This document shows positions 11,841 to 23,406 of a stretch of DNA of 64,000 bases, piece by piece. A model generated the notes under the pieces. That model made no database searches, was not told the origin of the DNA, and was given only the letters and a program-made list of their open reading frames with translations. A program made the translations under genes and the position numbers. Location of the stretch: the NCBI GenBank assembly GCA_039720395.1, contig CM077827.1, positions 17,905,822-17,969,821 of the forward strand, given 5' to 3'. Source of the stretch: Liquidambar formosana (taxonomy: Eukaryota > Streptophyta > Magnoliopsida > Saxifragales > Altingiaceae). How positions within the stretch are numbered: the first letter of the stretch is position 1; each line of letters starts with the position of its first letter.

Positions 11841-13557
11841 TTAGGTATTTCATGAGGAATGAAAAGGGGTTTTTCATCCTATTGTTTTGGTAATATTTGC
11901 TCATATTAAACCAAATTTTTAACTCTGGTTAATTGGTCGGCAATTGTCTTAATATGTTGGTTTGTGTAATTATTTTGCTCAAAGAAATTTTTAATATCCT
12001 TTCCTATTGGCTGTGTTCGTTCATCTGTTTTAACTTTATAAGGTGCAGTTGTTATGCCTACCTTATGATATGGTATTTTGATTTGCTCTAGCGGTGGATG
12101 TATTGATTCTGTTAACTGATTACTTAGAGTTAATTACCAAGTAACTGTATTTTTGCTTGTCACATTAATTTGCCTTTCTTCAATATATACCTTTTAAAAC
12201 CATTCGAAAAAGTAGATATAAATTTTTTTTATCTCCATATACGTATAGCATTGTACACGTATTTGGCTTTGCTGTTCAGAATTATGATTTTCAAAAAATT
12301 GTTTTCTCTTTGCCTTATTTGTTTCAAGCATAAATTTTTTTCTTAGTAAATCTTTGTCTATGACAAAGGGTATACTAAGCATCATTAAGCCTGGAGGGAT
12401 TTCCATCTCTGTTTTATTTGATGACATATTTTGTTGCGGGTATTCTTCTTCAGAATTGTTATCATGATGGTATGGAGCTGTACCATAATATGGATGTGAG
12501 ATGTGTTGATTATGCACTCCCTGAAGGTTCGTATGAACTTGGGGCGGTGCAGTGGGGGTTATTGGCTCAAGATCTGGAATTCCAAGACTTGAATGTGAAG
12601 AGTTTTGTCTAAAGATTCTTACAGGTACAGAAGAGCAAGATGCTCTAGATGAATCTGGAAGTTTTGTAATTATTGGCTTATTGTTTGGTAATATGAAGGA
12701 TTGTCTTCTAGGATCAATAAATCTAAATCCTGCACTACCATCAGAATACTCAATTAATTGCATAATTTTTGTGTTTTGCTTTATTTCTTCTGGTGGCTCA
12801 GGTTCCTGTTTTTCTAAGGCGTCAGGAAGTTTCCATTCATCTGGAAATTTGAGCTCTGACCATTCAAGAATTCTAGGGGTTATAATATTGTCTTTGTTTT
12901 TAAGATTGCTTTGTAGTAAAGTAGTTTTGCCTTTGACAGATTTTTTTTCTTAACCTCTGCAGTGTCTACCAGAGTAGAATAAACTTTGTATTGAATTCTA
13001 TAGATGATTACTAAAGGTTTTGATCCTTTTTTCATCTTAGAATTGAATACTTTGACATTTAATGTTAAGGCGTCTAGTATATTCTCATCATCCAGACTTA
13101 CAGTAAAGTCTGGATAACAATCAAAATACACTGGACCTTCATGGAAGCCTGCTTGGACTCCTCCTAACATTGATTTGTCTAAGTTCATGAGTCTACAGTC
13201 TTTAAGTGCCATGAATAGAGACATATTCAACCCTTCTCTACTCAAAGGTTTAGCACAAATTTGTACTATTCCTACGTGTAGAAATTTATATCTTTTGCTT
13301 AAGTATTTATGTATGGTTTCTTGCTGTAAAAGTTTTATTGTCTGGTACTCTCCTTTGAGAGTAATGGTTTGTTCTTGAGTTTTAACACTCATTTTGACTT
13401 AGTATTTATTGCCTCTATATATGTCTTCAATAGGTACTTTGGGTAATTTCCAATTGTTAAGTTGTCTGTTATCAATAACATATTCAGTTTCCTCAGAACT
13501 GACTATGTCTTGATTTGAAGATGTTGCAGATTTCATAGACATAGTCCTAGAGAACAC
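11841..13557 (-). pseudogene. Caulimovirid ORF1 fragment (movement-protein part), arm I
   Basis: On the minus strand the longest open parts are 13392-12880 (MP core) and 12763-12194 (the proline/histidine-rich region after it). The MP core carries the family pattern YKFLHVGIVQICAKPL, then FMALKDCRLMN, then GPVYFDCYPDFTVSLDD. That is the 30K-superfamily movement protein of Caulimoviridae, which widens plasmodesmata for cell-to-cell spread. The ORF1 start codon is changed from ATG to GTG (13557). A TAG stop lies just before 13392, and a frameshift sits in the poly-A run near 12945. The copy ends before the coat protein, so it cannot encode the full product. Confidence 0.85.
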
Positions 13558-13684
13558 TGCTATTGTTGAAATAAAATCCTAATCAGAGGTATCCAAGGTC
13601 TTACTAGAGGATTTACACTCAGTTTGCCCTACTGCCCAACATAACTAGGGGTTCAATTTCTAAATAACAAAATCTCCTAATCCA

Positions 13685-13698
13685 TGGCTCTGATACCA
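13685..13698 (-). promoter_or_regulatory. Viral primer-binding site, arm I
   Basis: The minus strand reads TGGTATCAGAGCCA, the complement of the 3' end of plant initiator tRNA-Met, which primes minus-strand DNA synthesis in Caulimoviridae. It lies only about 10 bases from the head-to-head junction. Confidence 0.85.
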
Positions 13699-13796
13699 TT
13701 AACACCCAGTTATGTTGGGCAATAGGGCAGACTGAGTGTAAGACCCGCAGTAAGACCTTGGAAACCTCTGATTAGGATTTTATTTCAACAATAGCA

Positions 13797-16700
13797 ATGT
13801 TTTCTAGGACTATGTCTATGAAATCTGCAACATCTTCGAATCAAGACATAGTCAGTTCTGAGGAAACTGAATATGTTATTAATAACAGACAACTTAGCAA
13901 TTGGAAATTACCCAAAGTACCTACTGAAGACATATATAAAGGCAACATATACCCAGTCAAAATGAGTGTTAAAACTCAAGAACAAACCATTACTCTCAAA
14001 GGAGAGTACCAGACAATAAAACTTTTACAGCAAGAAACCATACATAAATACTTAAGCAAAAGATATAAATTTCTACACGTAGGAATAGTACAAATTTGTG
14101 CTAAACCTTTGAGTAGATAAGGGTTGAATATGTCTCTATTCATGGCACTTAGAGACTGTAGACCCATGAACTTAGACAAATCAATGTTAGGAGGGGTCTA
14201 AGTAGGCCTCCATAAAGGTCCAGTGTATTTTGATTGTTATCCAGACTTTACTATAAGTTTGGATGATGAGAATATACTAGACGCCTTAACATTAAATGTC
14301 AAAGTATTCAATTCTGAGATGAAAAAAGGATCAAAACCTTTAGTAATCAACTACAGAATTCAATATAAAGTTTATTCTACTCTGGTAGACACTCCAAAGG
14401 TTAAGAAAAAATCTGTCAGAGGCAAAACTACTTTACTAGAAAGCAATCTTAAAAACAAAGACAATATTATAACCCCTAGAATTCTTGAATGGTCAGAGCT
14501 CAAATTTCCAGATGAATGGAAACTTCCTGACGCCTTAGAAAAACAGGAACCTGAGTCACCAGAAGAAATAAAGCAAAACACAAAAATTACGCAATTAATT
14601 GAGTATTCTGATGGTAGTGCAGGATTTAGATTTATTGATCCTAGAAGACAATCCTTCATATTACCAAACAATAAGCCAATAATTACAGAACTTCCAGATT
14701 CATCTAGAGCATCTTGCTCTTCTGTACCTGTAAGAATCTTTAGACAAAACTCTTCACATTCAAGTTTTGGAATTCCAGATCTTGAGCCAACAACCCCCAC
14801 TGCACCGCCCCAAGTTCATATGAACCTTCAGGGAGTGCATAATCAACACATCTCACATCCATATTATGGTACAGCTCCATACCATCATGATAACAATTCT
14901 GAAGAAGAATACCCGCAACAAAATATGTTATCAAATAAAACAGAGATGGAAATCCCTCCAGGCTTAATGATGCTTAGTATACCCTTTGTCATAGACAAAG
15001 ATTTACTAAGAAAAAAAATTATGCTTGAAACAAATAAGGCAAAGAGAAAACAATTTTTTGAAAATCATAATTCTGAACAGCAAAGCCAAATACGTGTACA
15101 ATGCTATACGTATATGGAGATAAAAAAATTTTATATCTACTTTTTCGAATGGTTTTAAAAGGTATATATTGAAGAAAGGCAAATTAATGTGACAAGCAAA
15201 AATACAGTTACTTGGTAATTAACTCTAAGTAATCAGTTAACAGAATCAATATATCCACCGCTAGAGCAAATCAAAATACCATATCATAAGGTAGGCATAA
15301 CAACTGCACCTTATAAAGTTAAAACAGATGAACGAACACAGCCAACAGGAAAGGATATTAAAAATTTCTTTGAGCAAAATAATTACACAAACCAACATAT
15401 TAAGACAATTGCCGAACAATTAACCAGAGTTAAAAATTTGGTTTAATATTAGCAAATATTACCAAAACAATAGGATGAAAAACCCCTTTTCATTCCTCAT
15501 GAAATACCTAAAAAACACATCAAGCAACTAGCACGAAATCAACTTCATTCAGAAATCCAAGAAAGAGTACGACTTCTGGATGAAGCAATAGGCTAAACTG
15601 TGGTTTTGGATGCACCACAAAAGGCATCGACAAGCGAAAATATCACTACTATCTCTAAGACAGAAGAAATTCTCAACTCGGAGTCCGAAGCTGATAATCT
15701 TCTGCAAATATTTAAGCAACAAGACCAAGCTACAAACATAAATACTATAAGAACTGCACAGCCAATGAAAAATTTCTACCACAGACCATCTTTTCCAGAC
15801 ATGCAATTTGAGGAAAGAGGACAACACCATCAAGTTTCTTATCATGAAGGAATAATCTATAAATGGAATATTAATGGAATGACCCAATATCATATCATGA
15901 ATCTACTTCATGAAATGACAATGGTAAGCTCTGCTTATCAAACCAAAAATCTAGCAATATCTGACCATGCTATAGCACAATCCTTAGTAGTCGGTTTTAC
16001 TGGCCAACTAAAAGGGTGGTGGGATCACACGTTAACACATGCTAACAAACAGACAATATTATATGCAATTAAAACAGACCAAGAAGGTAATATTATCAAA
16101 ACTGAGGATGATGAAGAAATAGAAGATGCTGTTGCAACTTTACTCTTCACTATCTCCAAACACTTTGTAGGAGACCCCTCAAAACTTAAAGACACAACTG
16201 CAGAAATATTGACAAATCTCAGATGTAAAAGGTTAGGTAATTTTAGATGGTGTAAGGATGTCTTCTTAACAAGAGTATTCTTAAGACCTGACAATAACCA
16301 ACCTTTCTGGAAAGAAAAATTTATATCTGGTTTGCCAATATTATTTGCAGAAACCATTAGGACAAAACTTAAAGAACAAAACAATGGAACAATCCCTTGG
16401 GAACAACTAACATATGGAGATTTAATTAGTACAATACACCAAGCAAGAATAGCTCAGTGTACACAATTTAAACTTTAGCAACAAATGAAAAAAGAAAAAA
16501 TTAGGAATAAACAAGAATGTGGTTCATTTTGTGAACAATTTGGGTTTACTTCTACCAAGATCACATCTAGAAAACTCCACAAATCCCCAATAAAACATCA
16601 TAAGAAATATCACAGAAGACATAGACAAAATAAACCATCTGATCATCAGTATTACCAACCTTCAACATCCAAACCAATAAAAGACTACAATAAGCCAAAT

Positions 16701-17024
16701 CCCAAGAAACAAAATCGAAGAAAAAATGGTAATAACCGACAACAAGACATTGTTTGCCACAAATGTGGTAAAAAAGGACATTTCAAATCACAATGCAAAG
16801 TAAAACAGACAATTAATGCACTACAAATAGATACTAATCTATCTCAAGAAGAAATCAAAGCAATGATAATCAATGCAATATATAACTCTGATACGGAGTA
16901 TGAATCTTATTAAGAATCTGAAGAAGATAGACAAATTAATGAAATTAACCAACAAACAACAACATCAGATTCTTCTTCTGAATCTGTCCAAGAACAACAA
17001 TGTCAACAAGATTGTAATCAATAA
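13797..17024 (+). pseudogene. Caulimovirid ORF1 (movement + coat polyprotein), copy II
   Basis: One frame of about 1075 codons stays aligned from ATG 13797 to TAA 17022-17024 but carries many stops. They include 14118, about 14200, 15156, about 15217, three clustered near 15445-15475, about 15594, 16476 and 16912. Copy III or arm I has a sense codon at most of these sites, and many of the changes are C to T. Domains in order: N-terminal region; 30K-type MP (about codons 60-195); a long proline/glutamine/histidine-rich linker; the coat-protein core (about 15850-16480; GFTGQLKGWWD, RWYKDVFLTRVF-like, FISGLPILF, LTYGDLI); then a basic stretch and a CCHC knuckle. In a working virus it would supply movement protein and capsid. 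Here it is dead. Confidence 0.9.
16755..16796 (+). other. CCHC zinc knuckle of coat protein, copy II
   Basis: Encodes CHKCGKKGHFKSQC (C-X2-C-X4-H-X4-C), codon 987 onward of the ORF1 frame. This nucleic-acid-binding knuckle is a hallmark of caulimovirid coat proteins. All four ligands are intact. It is preceded by a lysine/arginine-rich stretch and followed by acidic, serine-rich residues. Confidence 0.9.
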
Positions 17025-17033
17025 TGTTGTAAT

Positions 17034-19457
17034 ATGATAAAAAAATAATAACAAAACTAGTCAACAAACTTTATTATTAGAAATCATTGATCGAATGACT
17101 GATCCAGTATTAAAGAGAGAATATTTGGAAAAACTTCAATAGGTGATAATTCAACCATAACAACATCCTCCTAAAACTTATAATTTGGAACAAATTTTAA
17201 CTCAAAAATTTAAGCAAAAAGTTAAACAAGAACCAACGGTCCAGGAATTAAAACAAGAAGTCAAGCAAATTAAGGCAGAACTTAAAGAGTTAAGGCAACA
17301 TACTAATTTACAAAATATAAGCTTACATGCTCTCCAAGAACAAATAAATAGACTTGAACAGCAGCAGGCTTCCACGAGCAATAATCATGAGGTTATTACC
17401 CAACAACAAGATAATGAGGAAAGTGAAATCATCAAAGAAAAGGATAACATTGGTGAAGAAGCTTTCATACAACTCATTAAGCAAATAACATATCAAAAAT
17501 GGAATACAACTATTAAGGTTGTAATCTATAATCCAAAAAACCAATAGGATAAATATGTACTTCATATAAGAAGATATAAACTGCTTTAATAGACACTAGA
17601 ACAGATATGAACTGCATACAAGAAGGTCTAATACCTTTAAAATATTATCAAAAGACAAAAGAAGAACTTAGCTCAGCCAGTGGAGCTAAACTCAACATTA
17701 ATTTCAAATTAGACAATGTACACATATGTAAGGATAGAACTTGTGTTGAATCAACAATTATCCTTGTTAAAAATTTGAATAGGAAAGTAATATTAGGAAC
17801 TCCTTTTATTACTCTTATTCAACCTTTTAACGTTGACACAACAGGAATCACATCTAACATTAAAGTCAAGAAGACAAAGTTTGAATTCATTAATCCACCT
17901 TTGGTTAGGGATGTCAATATTCTTAAAAACAAATTTATAACAGAAGATAAGCACATCAATTTAATTATCAATAAGACAAAACATTTAAATTACCTTAAGC
18001 AAAAAATTCAATATGAGCAAGTTGAACAACAATTACAGGATTGGAAACTTCAATCTGCAATACGACAATTTGAGGACAAAATAAAAAAGACAATTTGTTT
18101 AGATAATCCTCATACTTTCTGGTATAGAAACAAATATATTGTTAATCTGCCTTATAAGAAAGATTTTTAGGAAAGTCAAATTCCAACGAAAGCAAGACCT
18201 ATTCAAATGAATCAGGAGTTGCTTGAAATATGCAAAAAAGAAATCAAAGAACTGCTGGCTAAAAACTTAATAAGAGAAAGCCGCTCGGCATGGAGTTATG
18301 CAGCCTTTTATGTTTTTAAAGCAGCAGATTGAACGAGGAGTTCCACGTTTAGTCATCAATTAGAAGCCAATTAATGATGCCTTACAATGGATAAAGTATC
18401 CTCTTCCCAATAAGAAAGATCTATTAGGAAGATTAAGTAAAGCGATAATATTTTTGAAATTTGACATGAAGTCAGGTTTTTGGCAAATACAAATTGCTAA
18501 AGAAGACAGATATAAGACTACTTTCACAGTCCCTTTTAGTCATTACGAATGGAATGTAATGCCATTTGGTCTAAAAAATGCCCCTTCAGAATTTCAAAAT
18601 ATCATGAATTCAATCTTTACGCAATATACGGAATTTACTATTGTATACATCGATGATGTATTAGTATTTTCTAAATCAATAGATCAACATTGGAAACATC
18701 TTAACATTTTCTTTCATTTAATCAAGCAATATGGCTTAGCCTTAAGTCCTACAAAGATTAATCTTTTCCAAACAAAGATTAGATTTTTAGGATACCATAT
18801 CTATCAAGGAACAATTATCCCTATAGAAAGGTCAATTCGATTTGCAGACAAATTTCCTAATGAAATCAAAGACAAAAAACAGTTGCAATGGTTCTTAGGT
18901 TGTCTCAATTATATTGTAGACTTCTATCCCAACCTCAGTCAAGAGTGTTCTTTGCTAAGGAAAAGGCTTAGAAAAGACCCCCTGCATGGACACAAGACTA
19001 TACTGAAACAGTTAAATGGCTAAAACAGAAAGCAAAAACTCTTCCCTGTCTTAGCTTAGCAGACCCGTTAATGTTCAAAATAGTCCAAACCGATGCATCA
19101 GACATAGGTTATGAAGGCATCCTTATGCAAAGAATGGGCAATACAAATAAAATTGTGAGATTCACATTTGGCACGTGGAACACAGCACAGGCAAAATATT
19201 CCACTATAAAAAAAGAAATATTATCTATAGTTTTAAGTATTTCAAAATTTAAGGATGATATTTTAAACAAAAAGTTTCTACTAAAGGTAGATTGTCAAGC
19301 TACAAAACCTGTTTTGAAAAAAGATGTTAAAAATATTGCGTCAAAACATATTTTCGCCAGATAGCAATCTATACTTTCTGTTTTTGATTTTGATATAGAA
19401 TATATTGAATGAGAAAACAATTGCGTCCCTGATTTCCTCTCCCGTGAGTTCTTATAG
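17034..19457 (+). pseudogene. Caulimovirid ORF2 (protease-RT-RNase H), copy II
   Basis: The candidate ATG is 10 bases past the ORF1 stop. Domains in order: a glutamate/lysine-rich coiled coil (about 17190-17400); a retropepsin-like protease around 17580-17830; reverse transcriptase, best preserved at 18454-19023; and RNase H at 19071-19450. The RT shows LKFDMKSGFWQI-like, MPFGLKNAPSEFQ and YIDD motifs. RNase H shows QTDASD and DFLSREFL. Damage includes an extra A after the ATG, TAA at 17158, TAG near 17546, an ~11-base insertion before the protease, the protease triad read as DTR (17592-17600), a short deletion near 18329 and a frameshift near 19023. The terminal TAG at 19455 is shared with copy III and is probably the real ORF end. 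Confidence 0.9.
18646..18657 (+). other. RT catalytic YIDD box, copy II
   Basis: Codons for Y-I-D-D, preceded by FTIV and followed by VLVFSKS. The two aspartates bind the catalytic metal ions. YIDD is the common form in Caulimoviridae and Ty3-type RTs. Copy III reads YFDD at the same place (57945-57956). Confidence 0.9.
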
Positions 19458-19493
19458 GATCACCTATCCAAAGAACAAAGAAAATTATCAGAA

Positions 19494-21151
19494 TGTTGGG
19501 AATTGAATAAGAGGGAAAAGTAGAAGTGCGGAGTATAAAAATTTTTCCTACAATTCCCAATCCCATGAATCTAACTATGCATAATACAAAATCAAACCCT
19601 AACTACGAAGAGGATTAGAACACTTACAGTTTGAATTTCTTCTCCTTTTTACTCCAAGCTTTGACTCCGAACAGCAATGACTGAGCAACCCAAGTGTACT
19701 GCCTCCAACGGTATCCACACCTAGCTAGAGCTTCAAGCCTTTTCCTTCTTCTTCCTTGTTGTTACTAGAGGTGGAGGAGAAAGAGAGAAAGAGTGCCTCC
19801 AACAGCTTGGACAGCTAGGGTTGGGAGCTTGCAAGCATTATTCCATGTCACACATAAGTATGACTTATATATATGTAGCCCACTAAAGGGGGCTGGCCAT
19901 AGGGAAGAAACCCTAATAGGGTTATGTGTAATTACACTTAATTACACATTAACCCCTATTATTTGTATCAAATACAAATAGGCCTATAAAGAACTATTCT
20001 TTATTCACTAAAACCCTTTCTCTCATAGACTTTAAAGCCCTTCTTGCATGATTAGTGTGTGACCCATTGGGTTCACATCATCAAGTAGTAGGAATATTAC
20101 GAGGTGTGCACAATGGAACTCTTTCCATTTAGGGTCTAATTAGAACTCCTTCCAATTCCCTAATTGATTATAACTCACTTATATCAATTAGGGCTTCTAC
20201 TAACCATGAATAACACCTAGCATATGGTTCATGGTGTTGTCCTTAATGAGGTGAATAAGTATCTAACAAAGAACCCTTCTGTTATAGTTTATAGGTTACA
20301 ATTACATCCTTCTATCTACACAATGTCTCTAATTGAACCAATAGGACATGGAAGTTTGTCAAGTCCCTAGTTCAATTACTTTATACTCATTCATAGATAT
20401 CAACTCATTGATGAACTCATGAAACTCCTTTCCATATTCATCCTACTATGGCCATGGATTTAATGAGTTATATTATGAATGCTATATGAGACATTCTCTC
20501 TCTTTTTCCTGAGAGTGATGGATTCCTTGTTGATCACCCACAGGCCTTCATACATATAGCAGTAAGGCCAATGAACACCCTTGCAAACCCCTATAAGGAT
20601 CTGCACTTAGTGTTATCAAACTTCTAAAGCTATATGCATAAGACAACTATGGTGTCTCAGGTCTAAGGATTACTTGTACCACTATAACAATGAGAAACTA
20701 ATTGACAGGTAGGTTAAAACTCCATTTAGTTTATCTCATATCTTTGGTCACATTCAGTGTACCTATTCTATTAATAGGCACCCACTTGTTGGTTGTAGTG
20801 TCTCCATACAAATAACTTGAGACCAGCTGTCCTCCTATAGAGTCAACCTAACAAGTGCTAGTCCTATGGTTCATTATTGTCCATCATAGTGAACCTTTAA
20901 CTAAGAATGCTTTAGGCGTTTAGTACAAAGATATATCTACAGTCTCAAAATTACAACTCTTTGTAATTCCATATTCTCAACTCTAACTCCATGAACATAT
21001 TATGTAAATATAAATTATACATATAAACATAATAGAATAAGCCCTTTTATTAAATCAATAATAAATGTGACATACATAAATGAAATAAAATGATAGTTCC
21101 TAATCCCTAAACAATCATCTCTATGATTGGTTCTAAGGCATAATCCTAACA
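19494..21151 (-). mobile_element. Solo LTR of the copia family, inside viral copy II
   Basis: It starts tgttgggaatt and ends cctaaca on plus; on the minus strand that is TGTTAGGATT...CCCAACA. It is 1658 bp, the same length as the LTRs of element C. The flanks are cagaa (19489-19493) and tagaa (21152-21156); copy III shows the uninterrupted site as tagaatgccc. A single LTR with a target duplication and no internal region is the product of LTR-LTR recombination. It lies directly before the ORF3 ATG (21156). Confidence 0.92.
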
Positions 21152-21155
21152 TAGA

Positions 21156-22487
21156 ATGCCCAGAACTAGAAAAGCAAAAGCCCCTCAAAGGTAGTCAACC
21201 CAAATCAGCCAAGCAACAGGGTCATCTAGCTAGCAAAAAACCCCGGCAAATAAAAAATGGTTTGAAGATCTTCAAGAAGAAGAAGAACTTCTTGCCCAAT
21301 ACAAGCAACAGCAATTGACCTCTCAGCAACAGCAACAACTTAGCTTTCAACGGGTTCCCCTAATCAATAGGTCACCGACTTATTCATTGGTAGCTTTTGG
21401 CGTTAGAAGTGGTTACAAGCAAAATGCAACCTCTTCTAAATTTGAGGAGCCGTTAGGAGCATTTCCAGCTCCATCTTCACCACTTCTTTTAAAAAATAAA
21501 AGTAGCAATTTTCGCAAAAACAAAAGTCCATATTTTTCAAAACCTTCTTCTTTAAATATTATGATTTTAGAAAGGAAATTTTCACAAACAGATATCACTG
21601 ATATCTTAGAATCCTATTTTCTTCCAGGATTCCATTATAAGACAAATGATTTTCGCAAAACCCAAGCATGGTATCAACATGTCTTGGAAAAAGAAACAAA
21701 ATCAGCCATTTTCAAACACAACAGAAATGAGGATGATCCTTCCTGTTCTAAGTCCTTCAGACTAGGGACAACCCCTTTTTGAACCCGGACAACTCCCAGG
21801 CAATAAAACACCAAATCTTTATAATTATTTTGATTATGAGAAAGCATGGCAAAATTCCTTTTTTGTTTAGAACAAAATCAATCGTTATTCATGGATGATT
21901 TATTTCGATCAAAAATTCAACATTGAGATAATTCCCCTCTGGTTTCTTGATTGGTGGAATCATTTTGGTTCCATTCAAGACATTCTCCCAGAACAACCAA
22001 TTAACATAGCTAAGTCATATACTTACTATGAGCAACCATCCAACCAAAACCCAATTTGCAAATTTTCCCAAAACTCTTCTTCTTTTACGCTAATTTTGGT
22101 TTAGCCTAGATTGTCTTTTGGAGATATAAATATACAGGAACATAGCAAATCCCCTGCATAGGGAGAACCTTCCATGTCAAATGGTGGGATAATGCAAAGG
22201 TAGAACACATCACTCCTGAAGCGATTCAGAAGTGGTTCCAGAAACATCCAGCAATTCAATCAACAGTAAGAGATTCATCCAAAGCTCTCCTATAAAAAAA
22301 CCAGTTGATGACAAAGTTAGCCGCTACTCCTCCTAATAGCAAAGACTTGAAGGCATACCTCCAGGAGGCTCTTTCATCTCTCAAAGAAGAAGAGGATGAA
22401 CGGGGATTTTGTACCTCGTGTCCTTCTATCAATCTAGGAAATGACAATGAAGACGATTGTTTCGGGATTCTCCATCCCATTGCTTGA
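21156..22487 (+). pseudogene. Caulimovirid ORF3, unknown function, copy II
   Basis: The ATG (21156-21158) and frame correspond to ORF3 of copy III. Visible parts are a basic N-terminus starting MPRTRKAKAP, a polyglutamine patch (about 21315), a serine/proline/lysine-rich linker, then a domain with FSQTDITDILESYFLPGFHYKTNDF and a tryptophan-rich part. The last 60 codons (22305-22487) stay open: LMTKLAATPPNSKDL and an acidic end. It is broken by TAG at codon 13, a deletion of about 35 bases near 21745 that shifts the frame, and later stops. I do not recognise a catalytic motif. It is not an obvious TAV/P6 match, but a translation-, silencing- or assembly-related role cannot be excluded. Confidence 0.7.
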
Positions 22488-22988
22488 CAACAAAACCAGA
22501 CAAGAATCAAAAAAATTTCAGAATCATATCCAGACAACAGGGGTGTGACTCTATAGTAACAAAATATTATCATTACCCCCACTCTGCAATAATAGACAAA
22601 AGGGTGAAACTTTACAGTAATGGAATGTCATCATTACTCCCACTCAACAAAAGTGGAGTCATATCTAGACAATAGGGCGTGACTCTACAGTGATGCGGAG
22701 TCATATCCAGACAATAAGGCATGACTCTACAGTAATGGAATATCATCATTACCCCACTCAGTAACAGCACAGTGATAGGCTCATGTGATTGAACAGTGCC
22801 TCCACTCAGCAATTAGACAAGACAATAGTACTTTTACTCATCAATCAGGCAACCCAGCAATCAGACGACCCATGTGATTGAATAGTTTCATCTTTAGGTT
22901 TGATGCATCCCTTCTCCTATAAAAGGGAAGGAAAGACCATTGTAAAAGGGGATTGGAATTGATTAATTTTCTTCCTCTCCTAAAAATA
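22488..22988 (+). promoter_or_regulatory. Viral promoter region, copy II
   Basis: Non-coding region between ORF3 and the leader repeats. A 42-bp unit beginning gagtcatatc(t/c)agacaata is tandem at 22656 and 22698, with a weaker copy near 22512. Around it the phrase tggaat(g/a)tcatcattac recurs (about 22620 and 22738). A TATA box, TATAAAA, lies at 22918-22924 in the context cttctcctataaaagggaagg. The position upstream of leader and PBS fits the caulimovirid pregenomic (35S-like) promoter. Confidence 0.75.
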
Positions 22989-23152
22989 GCCAATATACTT
23001 GTAAACCCTTCCATTTCCAATAGCAACTATAATCCTTCCGCAATTGTATCTCTACAATCCTGCAACTTTAGCCAATATACTTGTAAACCCTTCCCTTTCC
23101 AATAGCAACTGTAATCCTTCCGCAATTGTGTCTTTGCAATCCTACAACTTTG
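22989..23152 (+). repeat. 82-bp leader repeat, two copies, copy II
   Basis: gccaatatacttgtaaaccc...atcctgcaacttta occurs at 22989 and again at 23071, period 82 bp. Copy III has three units (62183-62428), so the number varies between viral copies. The repeats lie downstream of the TATA box, in the probable transcribed leader/R region. Confidence 0.9.
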
Positions 23153-23265
23153 TAAGTTTTATAAAGCTTACTTTTCAAAGTAATTTTTATTTACTATCTT
23201 TTCTGTCTATCTATTCTATATTTTGTAACTTCATATCTTACTATCTCCTTATTCCTGGGTGTTAA

Positions 23266-23279
23266 TAGTATCAAAGCCA
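23266..23279 (+). promoter_or_regulatory. Decayed viral PBS at the copy II/III junction
   Basis: Reads TAGTATCAAAGCCA against the tRNA-iMet complement TGGTATCAGAGCCA: two G-to-A changes. It marks the head-to-tail join between viral copies II and III, with no filler DNA. Confidence 0.8.
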
Positions 23280-23406
23280 TGGATTAGGAGATTTTGTTAT
23301 TTAGAAATAGAACCCCTAGTTATGTTGGGTAGTAGGGCAGATTGAGTGTAAGTCCCGTAGTAAGACCTTGGATACCTCTGATTAGGATTTTATTTCAACA
23401 ATAGCA

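Larger units (their letters stand above)
11841..13709 (-). mobile_element. Endogenous caulimovirid, partial inverted copy (arm I)
   Basis: The reverse complement of this stretch matches 13708-15510, and also the start of copy III from 23318. It runs from just upstream of the PBS through the movement-protein part of ORF1 and stops within the linker before the coat-protein domain. The left edge lies where ttaggtatttcatgagg leaves viral sequence. The right edge meets copy II head-to-head at about 13708 over a shared AG, with no spacer. It is a truncated viral fragment, not a gene. Confidence 0.9.
13708..23317 (+). mobile_element. Endogenous caulimovirid, genome-length copy II
   Basis: Runs from agttatgttggg (13708), just downstream of where the PBS would be, around a full genome to the same position in the next copy (23318). 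Subtracting the solo LTR and its 5-bp duplication leaves about 7.95 kb, within the usual size for Caulimoviridae. Order: ORF1 (MP-CP), ORF2 (AP-RT-RNase H), ORF3 (unknown), promoter, 82-bp leader repeats, PBS. The uninterrupted head-to-tail passage into copy III is what a linearised tandem or circular viral template would give. MP-first order with a third ORF does not match a genus I can name with confidence. Confidence 0.9.

Noticed and set aside
22489..22830. CRISPR-like or satellite array from the repeated phrases near 22520-22760
   Set aside because: Irregular spacing apart from the 42-bp pair, eukaryotic context, and position upstream of a TATA box; treated as viral promoter repeats.
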